NCBI GenBank assembly: GCA_001592145.1
Contig: BCWJ01000015.1
Location: 1-64,000, forward strand
DNA from: Xylanimicrobium pachnodae JCM 13526 = NBRC 107786
Lineage (GTDB): Bacteria; Actinomycetota; Actinomycetes; Actinomycetales; Cellulomonadaceae
Length of the DNA stretch: 64,000 bases
Reading direction: 5' to 3'
The notes under the pieces are model-generated. The model worked only from the letters and a program-made list of their open reading frames with translations, made no database searches and was not told where the DNA came from. This document shows positions 16,811 to 24,269 of the stretch, in pieces; the first letter of the stretch is position 1, and every line of letters begins with the position of its first letter. Position numbers and translations under genes: made by a program.

Positions 16811-19191
16811 AGATCGCGATCGTGGGTGGCGGCCCCGGCGGCCTGTACTTCGCCACCCTCATGAAGGGGCTCGACCCCACGCACGACATCACCGTGTGGG
16901 AGCGCAACGCCGCGGACGACACGTTCGGGTTCGGCGTCGTCTTCTCCGACGAGACCCTCGGCAGCATCGACGGCGCCGACCCGGTGGTCCACGAACGCAT
17001 GGAGGCGAGCTTCGCGCGCTGGAGCGACATCGACGTCACGTTCGACGGGCACCCGTTCACCGTGGGTGGGCAGGGGTTCGCCGCCATGTCCCGCAAGGAG
17101 CTGCTCTCGATCCTCCAGCAGCGGGCCGCCGAGCTCGGCGTGACCGTGCACTTCGGTACGCCCGCCCCCGACCTGGACCTGCTGCGCACCACGCACGACC
17201 TGGTGCTCGCCGCCGACGGCCTCAACTCCGCCATCCGCACCAAGCACTCCGACCACTTCCGCCCCACCCTGGACCGGCGGCCCAACAAGTACATCTGGTT
17301 CGGCACCGACCTGGTGTTCGAGGCGTTCCAGTTCTTCGTCAAGCGGACCCCCTGGGGGGTCATGCAGATCCACGGCTACCCGTTCTCCGCCACCGGCTCC
17401 ACGTTCATCGTCGAGATGCACGAGGACGTGTGGCGCCGCGCCGGGCTCGACGCCACCGAGCGCGAGCAGTTCCCGCCCGGCGTCTCCGACGAGTACGCCG
17501 TCGACCGCATCGCCGAGATCTTCGCCGACGAGCTCCAGGGCCACGCGATCCTCACCAACAACTCCAAGTGGATCAACTTCCACACCGTGCGCAATGAGCG
17601 GTGGTCGCACGAGAACGTCGTGCTGCTGGGCGACGCCGCCCACACCGCGCACTTCTCCATCGGCTCGGGCACCAAGCTCGCCATGGAGGACGCGCTCGCG
17701 CTCGCCGCCTGCCTGCACGAGCACGACGCCCTGCCCGAGGCACTGGCCGCCTACGAGGCCGAGCGCAAGCCCGTGGTCGAGTCCACCCAGCGCGCCGCGC
17801 AGGCCTCCCTGGAGTGGTTCGAGAACATCGGCATGTATGCGGACCAGGAGCCGTCGCAGTTCGTGTTCAACCTGTTGACCCGCTCGCGGCGCATCACCTT
17901 CGAGAACCTCAAGGAGCGCGACGCCGCCTTCGCCGGGCGCATCGAGTCCGCGTTCGCGGCCGCGCACGGGCTGGCACATCCCGGCGACGACGCCGCACCC
18001 GCGATGTTCCAACCCGTGCGCATCGGCGCGCTCGAACTCAAGAACCGCGTCGTGCTCTCGCCGATGGACATGTACTCGGCCAGGGACGGCGTCGTCAACG
18101 AGTTCCACCTGGTGCACCTGGGTTCCAAGGCCATGGGCGGTGCCGGTCTGGTCATGACCGAGATGACGTGCGTGTCCCCGCAAGGGCGCATCACGCCCGG
18201 CTGCCCCGGTCTGTGGACCGACGAGCAGGCCGCCGCGTGGCGCACCGTCACCACGTTCATCCATGAGCGCTCGACGGCGAAGGTGGGCGTCCAGCTCGGC
18301 CACTCGGGGCGCAAGGGCTCCACCAAGCTCATGTGGGAAGGCATCGACCAGCCGCTTGACGAGGGCAACTGGGAGGTGATCGGACCCTCGGCGCTGCCCT
18401 ACGGCCGCGGCTGCCACGTGCCGCGCGAGGCGACGCGCGCCGACCTGGACCAGGTCACCGCCGACTTCGTGGCCGCCGCCCGCCGCGCCGTCGACGCCGG
18501 GTTCGACCTGGTCGAGGTGCACGCCGCGCACGGGTACCTGCTCAGCTCGTTCCTGTCCCCGGTGTCCAACCAGCGCACCGACGAGTACGGCGGCAGCCTC
18601 GAGAACCGGTTGCGCTACCCGCTCGAGGTGTTCGCTGCCGTCCGCGCCGCCGTACCCACCACGATCCCCGTCACCGTGCGCATCTCCGCCACCGACTGGG
18701 TGCCCGACGGCAACACCGAGCACGACGCCGTCGAGATCGCCCGCGCGTTCGTCGCCGCCGGCGCCGCCGCCATCGACGTCTCCTCCGGGCAGGTCACGAA
18801 GGACGAGCGCCCCGCGTTCGGCCGCTCCTACCAGACACCGTTCGCCGACCGGATCCGTCACCAGGTGGCCGCGCCCGCCGGCGTCGCCGTCATCGCCGTC
18901 GGCGCCATCTCCTCCTACGACGACGTCAACTCGATCCTGCTGGCCGGACGCGCCGACCTCTGCGCGCTGGGCCGCACCCACCTCTACGACCCGAGCTGGA
19001 CGCTGCACGCGGCAGCCGAGCAGGGCTACCGGGGCGACGCCGCCGCGTGGCCCGAGCCGTGGGCGGCAGGTCGCCGCAAGCCTCCGACGTCGCGCACCGA
19101 CAAGGTGCCGCCACGCCTGGCGCTGCTGCGTGAAGACAGCGACACCGTGCCCCACCTGCGGTGGCGCGCCGGTGCTACGGTTCCGGCGTGA
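16807..19191 (+). CDS. Fused FAD monooxygenase / Old Yellow Enzyme (2-aminobenzoyl-CoA monooxygenase/reductase or salicylyl-CoA 5-hydroxylase/oxidoreductase type)
   Basis: A 794-residue bifunctional flavoenzyme. Residues 1-385 form a class-A FAD monooxygenase: GGGPGGLYFATL near residue 6 and GDAAHTAHFSIGSGTKLAME (about 271-290). Residues about 398-765 form an Old Yellow Enzyme reductase: RIGALELKNRVVLSPMDMYS, VQLGHSGRKG, and HAAHGYLLSSFLSPVSNQR with the FMN/substrate histidine region. This exact fusion is known from 2-aminobenzoyl-CoA monooxygenase/reductase of Azoarcus evansii, which hydroxylates then reduces the ring of anthraniloyl-CoA; annotation pipelines also call it salicylyl-CoA 5-hydroxylase/oxidoreductase. 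Start and stop overlap both neighbours by 4 bp (ATGA, GTGA). Substrate is an aryl-CoA; amino versus hydroxy is unresolved. Confidence 0.93.
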   Translation: MKIAIVGGGPGGLYFATLMKGLDPTHDITVWERNAADDTFGFGVVFSDETLGSIDGADPVVHERMEASFARWSDIDVTFDGHPFTVGGQGFAAMSRKELLSILQQRAAELGVTVHFGTPAPDLDLLRTTHDLVLAADGLNSAIRTKHSDHFRPTLDRRPNKYIWFGTDLVFEAFQFFVKRTPWGVMQIHGYPFSATGSTFIVEMHEDVWRRAGLDATEREQFPPGVSDEYAVDRIAEIFADELQGHAILTNNSKWINFHTVRNERWSHENVVLLGDAAHTAHFSIGSGTKLAMEDALALAACLHEHDALPEALAAYEAERKPVVESTQRAAQASLEWFENIGMYADQEPSQFVFNLLTRSRRITFENLKERDAAFAGRIESAFAAAHGLAHPGDDAAPAMFQPVRIGALELKNRVVLSPMDMYSARDGVVNEFHLVHLGSKAMGGAGLVMTEMTCVSPQGRITPGCPGLWTDEQAAAWRTVTTFIHERSTAKVGVQLGHSGRKGSTKLMWEGIDQPLDEGNWEVIGPSALPYGRGCHVPREATRADLDQVTADFVAAARRAVDAGFDLVEVHAAHGYLLSSFLSPVSNQRTDEYGGSLENRLRYPLEVFAAVRAAVPTTIPVTVRISATDWVPDGNTEHDAVEIARAFVAAGAAAIDVSSGQVTKDERPAFGRSYQTPFADRIRHQVAAPAGVAVIAVGAISSYDDVNSILLAGRADLCALGRTHLYDPSWTLHAAAEQGYRGDAAAWPEPWAAGRRKPPTSRTDKVPPRLALLREDSDTVPHLRWRAGATVPA

Positions 19192-19649
19192 CCGGAGAAC
19201 CCCTCGCCGTCGGTGTCGCCCGCACGCGTGTGGAGTGGGTCGACACCGACGCCGCCGGCATCTACCACAACTCCACGGTGATCCGGTTCGTGGAGTCCGC
19301 CGAGTCACGCCTCATGGTGGAGCGGGGGCTGCCCGACTACTTCCCGTCCAGCCCGCGCGTCCGGTTCGAGGCCGACTTCGAGGCGCCGCTGTTCTTCACG
19401 CAGGACGTCACCACGTCCGTCTGCCTGATGCGCGTGGGCACCAGCTCCATGCACTGGGAGTTCGAGGTGTGGGGCGAGGAGCTCGACGGCCGCCCCCGGC
19501 ACCGCGCCGCACGCGGCCGGTACGTGACCGTGCACATCGGCGTCGGGAACCGTGCGGGGCACGGGGCCACGAGCGTGCCGTGGCCTACCGACTGGGTGAC
19601 CGCCCTCGCGGGCGAGGGCGCGCTCGACGGCGCGCTGCCCCTGCCGTGA
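19188..19649 (+). CDS. Acyl-CoA thioesterase, 4-hydroxybenzoyl-CoA thioesterase type
   Basis: A 153-residue single hotdog protein. The signature VEWVDTDAAGIYHNSTVIRFVES (residues about 13-35) carries the catalytic Asp and the His-Asn of YbgC/4HBT thioesterases. It begins with a GTG overlapping the monooxygenase stop (GTGA) and its own stop overlaps the next start the same way, so the three proteins are translationally coupled. Being the second thioesterase of the operon, after a TesB type, it presumably acts on a different CoA ester: a small aromatic acyl-CoA would fit the 4HBT family. Confidence 0.9.
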   Translation: MTGEPLAVGVARTRVEWVDTDAAGIYHNSTVIRFVESAESRLMVERGLPDYFPSSPRVRFEADFEAPLFFTQDVTTSVCLMRVGTSSMHWEFEVWGEELDGRPRHRAARGRYVTVHIGVGNRAGHGATSVPWPTDWVTALAGEGALDGALPLP

Positions 19650-20500
19650 CGGCCGAACCACCGGGCAGCGGGGCCCCCGCCACCCGACAGCTACGCACCA
19701 CCGTGGTGACCTTCCTCGGCGCCGTCGTGCGGCCCCTGGACGGGTGGGTGCCCGTCGGCGCCGCCGTCGAGCTGCTCACGCAGCACGGGCTCGACGAGCC
19801 GGGCGTGCGCACCGCGATCCACCGGCTCAAGAGCAAGGGCTGGCTCGCGTCGCAGACCCGGGACGGGCTGCGCGGCTACACGCTCACCGAGCTGGCCCGC
19901 ACCGAGTTCGCCGCCGGCGACCAGGTCATCTGGCACGCGCGCACCCCACCGGCCCTGGCGGACGGCTGGTGCCTCGTCAACTTCAGCGTGCCCGAGTCGA
20001 AGCGCGCGCTGCGCCACCAGCTCCGCTCGCACCTGGCCGCGCTCGGCTTCGGCAACGTGGGCACGGCCCTGTGGCTCGCCCCCGCGCGCCTGCGCGAGGC
20101 CGGCACCCACGCCGTGGCGGACCTGGGGCTCGACGCCTTCACGACCATCTTCACGGGCGCGTACCACGGCCCGCAGGATCTGGCCGCGCTCGTCGCCGAG
20201 ACCTGGGACCTGGACTCCGTGGCTCAGGGGTACCGGGGGTTCGCCGCCTCGTTCGGCGGCGTGGCGGACGACGTCGAGCAGGCGCCGCCCGCGCCCCGCG
20301 AGGCGTTCACGCTCTACCTGTCGGTGCTCGACGCGTGGCGGCGCCTGCCCTTCCGCGACCCGGGGCTGCCCCGCGAGGTGCTGCCGGCGAGTTGGCCGGG
20401 CCCCGCCGCCGCCGCCGTCTTCGAGCGCCTGGTCGAGGCCGTGGAGCGCCCGGCGCTCGCCCACGCAGCCACCTACTGGCCCGCCCCGCCACGCGCATAG
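19646..20500 (+). CDS. PaaX-family transcriptional repressor
   Basis: A 284-residue regulator with an N-terminal winged helix (TVVTFLGAVVRPLDGWVPVG, then EPGVRTAIHRLKSKGWLASQ, about residues 18-70) and the PaaX C-terminal region (DGWCLVNFSVPESKRALRHQ near residue 108 and LPREVLPASWPGPAAAAVFE near the end). PaaX repressors sense aryl-CoA thioesters such as phenylacetyl-CoA, which matches an operon built around an aryl-CoA. It starts with a GTG overlapping the thioesterase stop. Likely target: the divergent promoter at 14983-15040, giving induction by the aryl-CoA intermediate. Target and ligand are inference. Confidence 0.92.
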   Translation: MTAEPPGSGAPATRQLRTTVVTFLGAVVRPLDGWVPVGAAVELLTQHGLDEPGVRTAIHRLKSKGWLASQTRDGLRGYTLTELARTEFAAGDQVIWHARTPPALADGWCLVNFSVPESKRALRHQLRSHLAALGFGNVGTALWLAPARLREAGTHAVADLGLDAFTTIFTGAYHGPQDLAALVAETWDLDSVAQGYRGFAASFGGVADDVEQAPPAPREAFTLYLSVLDAWRRLPFRDPGLPREVLPASWPGPAAAAVFERLVEAVERPALAHAATYWPAPPRA

Positions 20501-20508
20501 ACGGACTA

Positions 20509-20560
20509 CCTCGCGCAGAAGGGGGACCACCTCGCGAGGTCGTCCCCCTTCTGCGCGAGG
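20509..20560. terminator. Long-stem bidirectional terminator between paaX and the LLM gene
   Basis: A perfect 19-bp stem (CCTCGCGCAGAAGGGGGAC at 20509-20527; GTCCCCCTTCTGCGCGAGG at 20542-20560) whose 14-nt loop itself contains the palindrome CCTCGCGAGG. It sits between convergent stop codons. Confidence 0.85.
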
Positions 20561-20578
20561 CAGTCCCCTGGGTGCGCG

Positions 20579-21682
20579 TCAGAAGGTCGTGTCGGGGCGC
20601 AGGCCCTTCTTGACCAGGCGGGGCATGACCTCCTGGGCGAAGTACTCCAGCTCGCCCACGTAGTCGACGAACGCCATCGTGATGCCACCGAACCCGGCCT
20701 TCGCGAAGCGCTCGATCTCGTCGGCGACGTCGTCGGGCGAGCCGATGAGCGGGCACGTGCCGTGCCCGGCCGCGAACCGGCTGCGGAAGTTCGCCAGCAG
20801 GTCCTTGCTGAACGACTGGGCGTGCAGGCCCTGGAGGCGCATGAGGTTGTCGACGGCGTCCCAGTCGGCGTTCTCCTCGGCGTAGTAGTGCAGATACTCC
20901 TCCGCCTCCTTCTTGGTGGGGCGGCACACCACGTGCGTGGGCGTGAGCACGCCCGCCTCGCGGCCGAGCGCGGCCGAGTTGGCCTTGAGCTCGGTCACCA
21001 CGTTCGCGCCCTCCTCGGCGCTGCCGACGATGGTGAACACGAAGTCGGCGTTGCGCGCCGCGTACGCCTTGCCCTGCGCGGACGAGCCCGCGTTGAGGAT
21101 GGGCAGGCGACGCGCGGCCGGCTTCGGCATCGACTCGATGGCCTCCAGGTTCCAGAACCGCCCCTTGAGGTCATAGCGGCCGTCGCGCGACCAGAGCGTG
21201 GTCAGGACGTCGACCCACTCCTGGGCGAGCTCGTAGCGCGAGTCGTGGTCCTGCGGCAGGTCCACGCCCATGGCCACGTACTCGGGCTGGTTCCAGCCGG
21301 CGACGACGTTGACGCCGATGCGACCCGGGGCCATCTGGTCGATCGTGGCGAGCTGCTTGGCCGTGACGGCCGGGTGGTTGAACGCCGTGTGGACCGTGGC
21401 GAACGCGTTGAGCCGCGTGGTGTTCGCGAGGATCGCGGTGGCCCACGGGACCGGCTCGAGCACACCCTCGTGGAAGTTGGTCTCGCCGCCGTACCCGATC
21501 CAGCGGGCGATCGGCAGCATGAAGTCGATGCCCGTCGCGTCGGCCAGCTTGGCCAGGCGCAGGTTGTCCTCCCACGACGCCGACCAGCGCTCCGGGATCG
21601 TGGTGACGGCCAGGCCGCCCGTGCAGTTGGACGAGAACAGTCCGAGCCGGAAGTGGTCCGCGTCGAGGATGGGGATGCCCAT
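20579..21682 (-). CDS. LLM-class flavin-dependent monooxygenase (RutA/alkanesulfonate-monooxygenase-like)
   Basis: A 367-residue TIM-barrel flavin monooxygenase using reduced FMN supplied by the partner reductase encoded just upstream. Recognisable segments are WEDNLRLAKLADATGIDFML, RIGVNVVAGWNQPEYVAMGV (about residue 130), and PILNAGSSAQGKAYAARNAD (about 190-210), all laid out as in RutA, which opens the pyrimidine ring. AGGAG precedes the ATG at 21682. RutA-type enzymes use flavin peroxide or N5-oxide chemistry to break amide or other carbon-heteroatom bonds in N-heterocycles, so attack on an indole/oxindole-type ring would fit the cluster; the substrate is not determinable here. Confidence 0.9.
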   Translation of the reverse strand: MGIPILDADHFRLGLFSSNCTGGLAVTTIPERWSASWEDNLRLAKLADATGIDFMLPIARWIGYGGETNFHEGVLEPVPWATAILANTTRLNAFATVHTAFNHPAVTAKQLATIDQMAPGRIGVNVVAGWNQPEYVAMGVDLPQDHDSRYELAQEWVDVLTTLWSRDGRYDLKGRFWNLEAIESMPKPAARRLPILNAGSSAQGKAYAARNADFVFTIVGSAEEGANVVTELKANSAALGREAGVLTPTHVVCRPTKKEAEEYLHYYAEENADWDAVDNLMRLQGLHAQSFSKDLLANFRSRFAAGHGTCPLIGSPDDVADEIERFAKAGFGGITMAFVDYVGELEYFAQEVMPRLVKKGLRPDTTF

Positions 21683-21719
21683 GGTGCGTCTCCTGAGTGG
21701 GTGAGGGTGGGTGGGAGGT

Positions 21720-22199
21720 TCAGCGCTGGAGGGTCATCGGGACGTGATCGGCGGCCGTCATGGCGCAGACCTGCCCGATGAGGTAGACGTGGTCGCCGAC
21801 GTCGAACGTGTGCGCGACCCGGCACTCGAGCCGTAGCGGGACGTCGTCGAGGGCCAGCACGGGGAGCCCGTCGAGGCCCGGCGCCGTCTCGACGCCGTCG
21901 AACCGGTCGGGCTTCGACGCGGCGAAGCGCGAGACGAGGTCGGTGTGGTGCCCGGCCATGACGTGCACGGCGTAGCCGGTGACGGCGACCCACTCCTCGA
22001 ACCGGGTCGACGTCTTGTCGATGCACCAGCCCACCAGTGCGGGGTCCAGCGACGCCGAGTGGAAGCTGTTGACGGTCTTGCCCAGGGGGCCGGTCGTCCC
22101 GTTCGCGGTGATGATCGCGACGCCCGTGGGCCATCGGGCGAGCTGGCCGCGAAGCGACGACGGTGTCACCTCAAGTGTGTTGGCTGTCACACGGATCAT
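21720..22199 (-). CDS. Flavin reductase (RutF/HpaC-like), partner of the LLM monooxygenase
   Basis: A 159-residue flavin reductase-like protein that uses NAD(P)H to make free reduced flavin. The family layout LARWPTGVAIITAN, then VNSFHSASLDPALVGWCIDK (FMN-binding), a GHHTDLVSRFA region and LECRVAHTFDVGDHVYLIGQV is clear. Encoded 37 bp upstream of the LLM gene on the same strand; the two form a two-component monooxygenase. The promoter region (22200-22361) is shared with the divergent AraC-family gene and contains a CTATCC direct repeat that may be the activator site. Confidence 0.92.
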   Translation of the reverse strand: MIRVTANTLEVTPSSLRGQLARWPTGVAIITANGTTGPLGKTVNSFHSASLDPALVGWCIDKTSTRFEEWVAVTGYAVHVMAGHHTDLVSRFAASKPDRFDGVETAPGLDGLPVLALDDVPLRLECRVAHTFDVGDHVYLIGQVCAMTAADHVPMTLQR

Positions 22200-22232
22200 G
22201 CGATGATGCTGTGCCGGGGGACGCCGGGCAGG

Positions 22233-22260
22233 CTATCCGCCCACGGTGGACGACTATCCA
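22233..22260 (+). promoter_or_regulatory. Candidate AraC-family binding site: CTATCC direct repeat, 21-bp phasing
   Basis: CTATCCGC at 22233 and CTATCCAC at 22254 are in direct orientation exactly 21 bp (two helical turns) apart, the arrangement bound by AraC/XylS proteins. They lie between the flavin-reductase and AraC-family genes. The same word occurs inverted upstream of the cyclase-family gene (23405-23412). Confidence 0.5.
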
Positions 22261-22361
22261 CTCAGCGCGTACCTTTCACGTGCGTGACGATCGTTGCACG
22301 TTCGACACAGATGTCGGGCAGGGACGACAGGATGGTCACGGCAGGTCGGCGAGGAGGCCAC

Positions 22362-23333
22362 ATGACGCGAGTGACGACGCCGCTGGGATCGCACGGCGTG
22401 CTGCACACCACCGACGTGGACGACGCGCGCACGTCGATCACCGCATCGCTCGCACCGCACCGGCTCACCGCCGTGCCCGGCGCCCGGCCGTTCGAGGCCC
22501 GGCACAACGCCGCCGCGCTCGACCGCGTGAGCCTGCACTACATCGACTACGGCGCGGAGGCAGAGGTCACCGCCGAGCGCCTCGACTTCCACCTGGTGCA
22601 GATCCCTCTCAGCGGCCTCACCACCGTGTCCACCGGTACGCGCACCGTGAGCGCCGGTCCCCGCAGCGCCACCCTCACGGGCCCCGACGAGACGGTCCGC
22701 ATGCGGTACTCGGCCGGCAACCCGCGTCTCATGGTGCGCATCTCCCCCGAGCTGCTGCGCGGGCGCCAGGCCGTCGCAGCCGCGGGCGGCGTCGTCGCCC
22801 CACCGCAGTCCACCACGTCCGTGGACCTCGGCAGCGGGGCGGGGCGGAGCTGGCGCGGTTTCGTGGACCTGGTCATCGCCGACCTGGAGCGCGACGGGGG
22901 CCTGACCCAGTCACCCATCACCTCAGCCACGCTCCAGGTGGCTCTGGCCGACGGACTCATCGCAGCGCTCGCCGCACCCGCCGAACCGGAACCCGACACC
23001 CGCACCCTGTCCGAGCGCGTGGTGCGCCGCGCAGCCCGGCTCATCGAGGACCACTGCGCGGAGCCGCTCGGCACGCCCGACATCGCCGACTCCGTGGGCG
23101 TGTCGATCCGCGCGCTCCAGGCCGGGTTCCGCTCACGCCTGGGGACGACGCCGATGGCGTACCTGCGCCAGGCGCGACTGACCCGCGTGCACGACGCGCT
23201 CATGGACGGCAGCGCGGTCTCCGTGGCTGAGGCGGCGCACCGCTGGGGCGTCACCCACCTGGGCCGCCTCTCGGGCGACTACCGGGCCACGTTCGGCGAG
23301 TCCCCCAGCGAGACGCTCGCGCGCGCACGCTGA
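22362..23333 (+). CDS. AraC/XylS-family transcriptional regulator (FeaR-like architecture)
   Basis: A 323-residue activator: an N-terminal cupin-like sensing region of about 190 residues (LHYIDYGAEAEVTAERLDFH around residue 60) and a C-terminal double helix-turn-helix (VVRRAARLIEDHCAEPLGTP, IADSVGVSIRALQAGFRSRL, then MAYLRQARLTRVHDALMD, about residues 218-310). The second HTH is unusual in its final part (AAHRWGVTHLGRLSGDYRATF) but retains the FG(E)SPSE ending. The sensing region resembles FeaR-type regulators of aromatic-amine catabolism. GAGGAGG precedes the ATG at 22362. It is divergent from the LLM/flavin reductase pair and upstream of the cyclase-ior-cupin genes, so it probably activates both. 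Confidence 0.9.
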   Translation: MTRVTTPLGSHGVLHTTDVDDARTSITASLAPHRLTAVPGARPFEARHNAAALDRVSLHYIDYGAEAEVTAERLDFHLVQIPLSGLTTVSTGTRTVSAGPRSATLTGPDETVRMRYSAGNPRLMVRISPELLRGRQAVAAAGGVVAPPQSTTSVDLGSGAGRSWRGFVDLVIADLERDGGLTQSPITSATLQVALADGLIAALAAPAEPEPDTRTLSERVVRRAARLIEDHCAEPLGTPDIADSVGVSIRALQAGFRSRLGTTPMAYLRQARLTRVHDALMDGSAVSVAEAAHRWGVTHLGRLSGDYRATFGESPSETLARAR

Positions 23334-23376
23334 GCCGGCCCGACCCCACCGGCCTGCGCCGAGCCGTGCCGTGCCG

Positions 23377-23412
23377 TGCGCACCGCGGACCACCGGTGCG
23401 CACAGCGGATAG
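23377..23412 (-). promoter_or_regulatory. Candidate AraC-family site upstream of the cyclase-ior operon
   Basis: TGCGCACCGCGGA and TGCGCACAGCGGATAG start 20 bp apart (23377 and 23397). Read on the minus strand the second gives CTATCCGC, the same word as at 22233. It ends 78 bp before the cyclase start, a usual activator position. Confidence 0.45.
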
Positions 23413-23489
23413 AGGAACGCTCCCGACGCGACCTAACTTGCTGACTCCGGCGTGTGATCACGCTCACGTCACGCGAAAGGTCGTGCCCC

Positions 23490-24260
23490 ATGTCCGTCAT
23501 CTCCGCACTGCTGACCGGTCTCGCCACGGGCGAGGTCGAGATCATCGACCTCACGGCGCCCCTGTCCCCCGACACCCCGGTGCTCGAACTGCCGGCGCCG
23601 TTCGCCAACACCATCCCGCTCTCGCTCGAGGTGGTCAGCGACTTCGACGACGACGGCCCGGCGTGGGGCTGGAACAACATCCACACCGGCGAGCACACGG
23701 GCACCCACCTGGACGCCCCGGTGCACTGGATCACCGGCCGGGACGGCTACTCCGTGGACACCATCCCGCCGTCGCGCCTCATCGGCCCCGCGATCGTCGT
23801 GGACGTCACCGCCGAGGTCGCCGAGAACCCCGACTTCCTCCTGGAGCCGGTGCACCTGGAGAAGCACGTCGCCGAGCACGGCCCGCTCCCCGACGGCGCC
23901 TGGCTGGTGCTGCGCACCGGCTGGGGCCGGTACAGCAAGGACGCCGCAGCGTTCGCCAACGTCGACGAGACCGGCTCCCACACGCCCGGGCTCACACCGG
24001 CGGCCGCCGAGTGGCTCGCCGCGTCCCCCGTGACGGGCGTGGCCGTGGAGACCGTGGGCATCGACGCCGGGCAGGCCGCCAGCCTGGAACCGCCGTTCCC
24101 CGCGCACTACCACCTGCTCGGCGCCAACAAGTTCGGCCTCACCCAGCTGCAGAACATCGACAGGCTGCCCACCACGGGCGCCGTGATCATCGCGTCGCCG
24201 CTGCCCATCGTGGGCGGCACCGGCTCACCCGCCCGCGCCTTCGCGATCGTCCCCGCCTGA
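23490..24260 (+). CDS. Cyclase-family metal hydrolase (kynurenine formamidase / isatin hydrolase superfamily)
   Basis: A 256-residue metal-dependent amidohydrolase of the cyclase family. The defining metal motif HxGTHxDxPxH is present as HTGEHTGTHLDAPVHW (about residues 74-89), and the distal glutamate/histidine region VAVETVGIDAG is near residue 190. Members with this fold include bacterial kynurenine formamidase (about 210 residues) and isatin hydrolase (about 260), both opening or cleaving an amide next to an aromatic amine; the length is closer to isatin hydrolase. The ATG at 23490 follows AAAGG. Nine bp separate it from the ferredoxin-oxidoreductase gene, so they are one operon. Isatin as substrate is inference. 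Confidence 0.88.
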   Translation: MSVISALLTGLATGEVEIIDLTAPLSPDTPVLELPAPFANTIPLSLEVVSDFDDDGPAWGWNNIHTGEHTGTHLDAPVHWITGRDGYSVDTIPPSRLIGPAIVVDVTAEVAENPDFLLEPVHLEKHVAEHGPLPDGAWLVLRTGWGRYSKDAAAFANVDETGSHTPGLTPAAAEWLAASPVTGVAVETVGIDAGQAASLEPPFPAHYHLLGANKFGLTQLQNIDRLPTTGAVIIASPLPIVGGTGSPARAFAIVPA

Positions 24261-24269
24261 GCGCCGACC

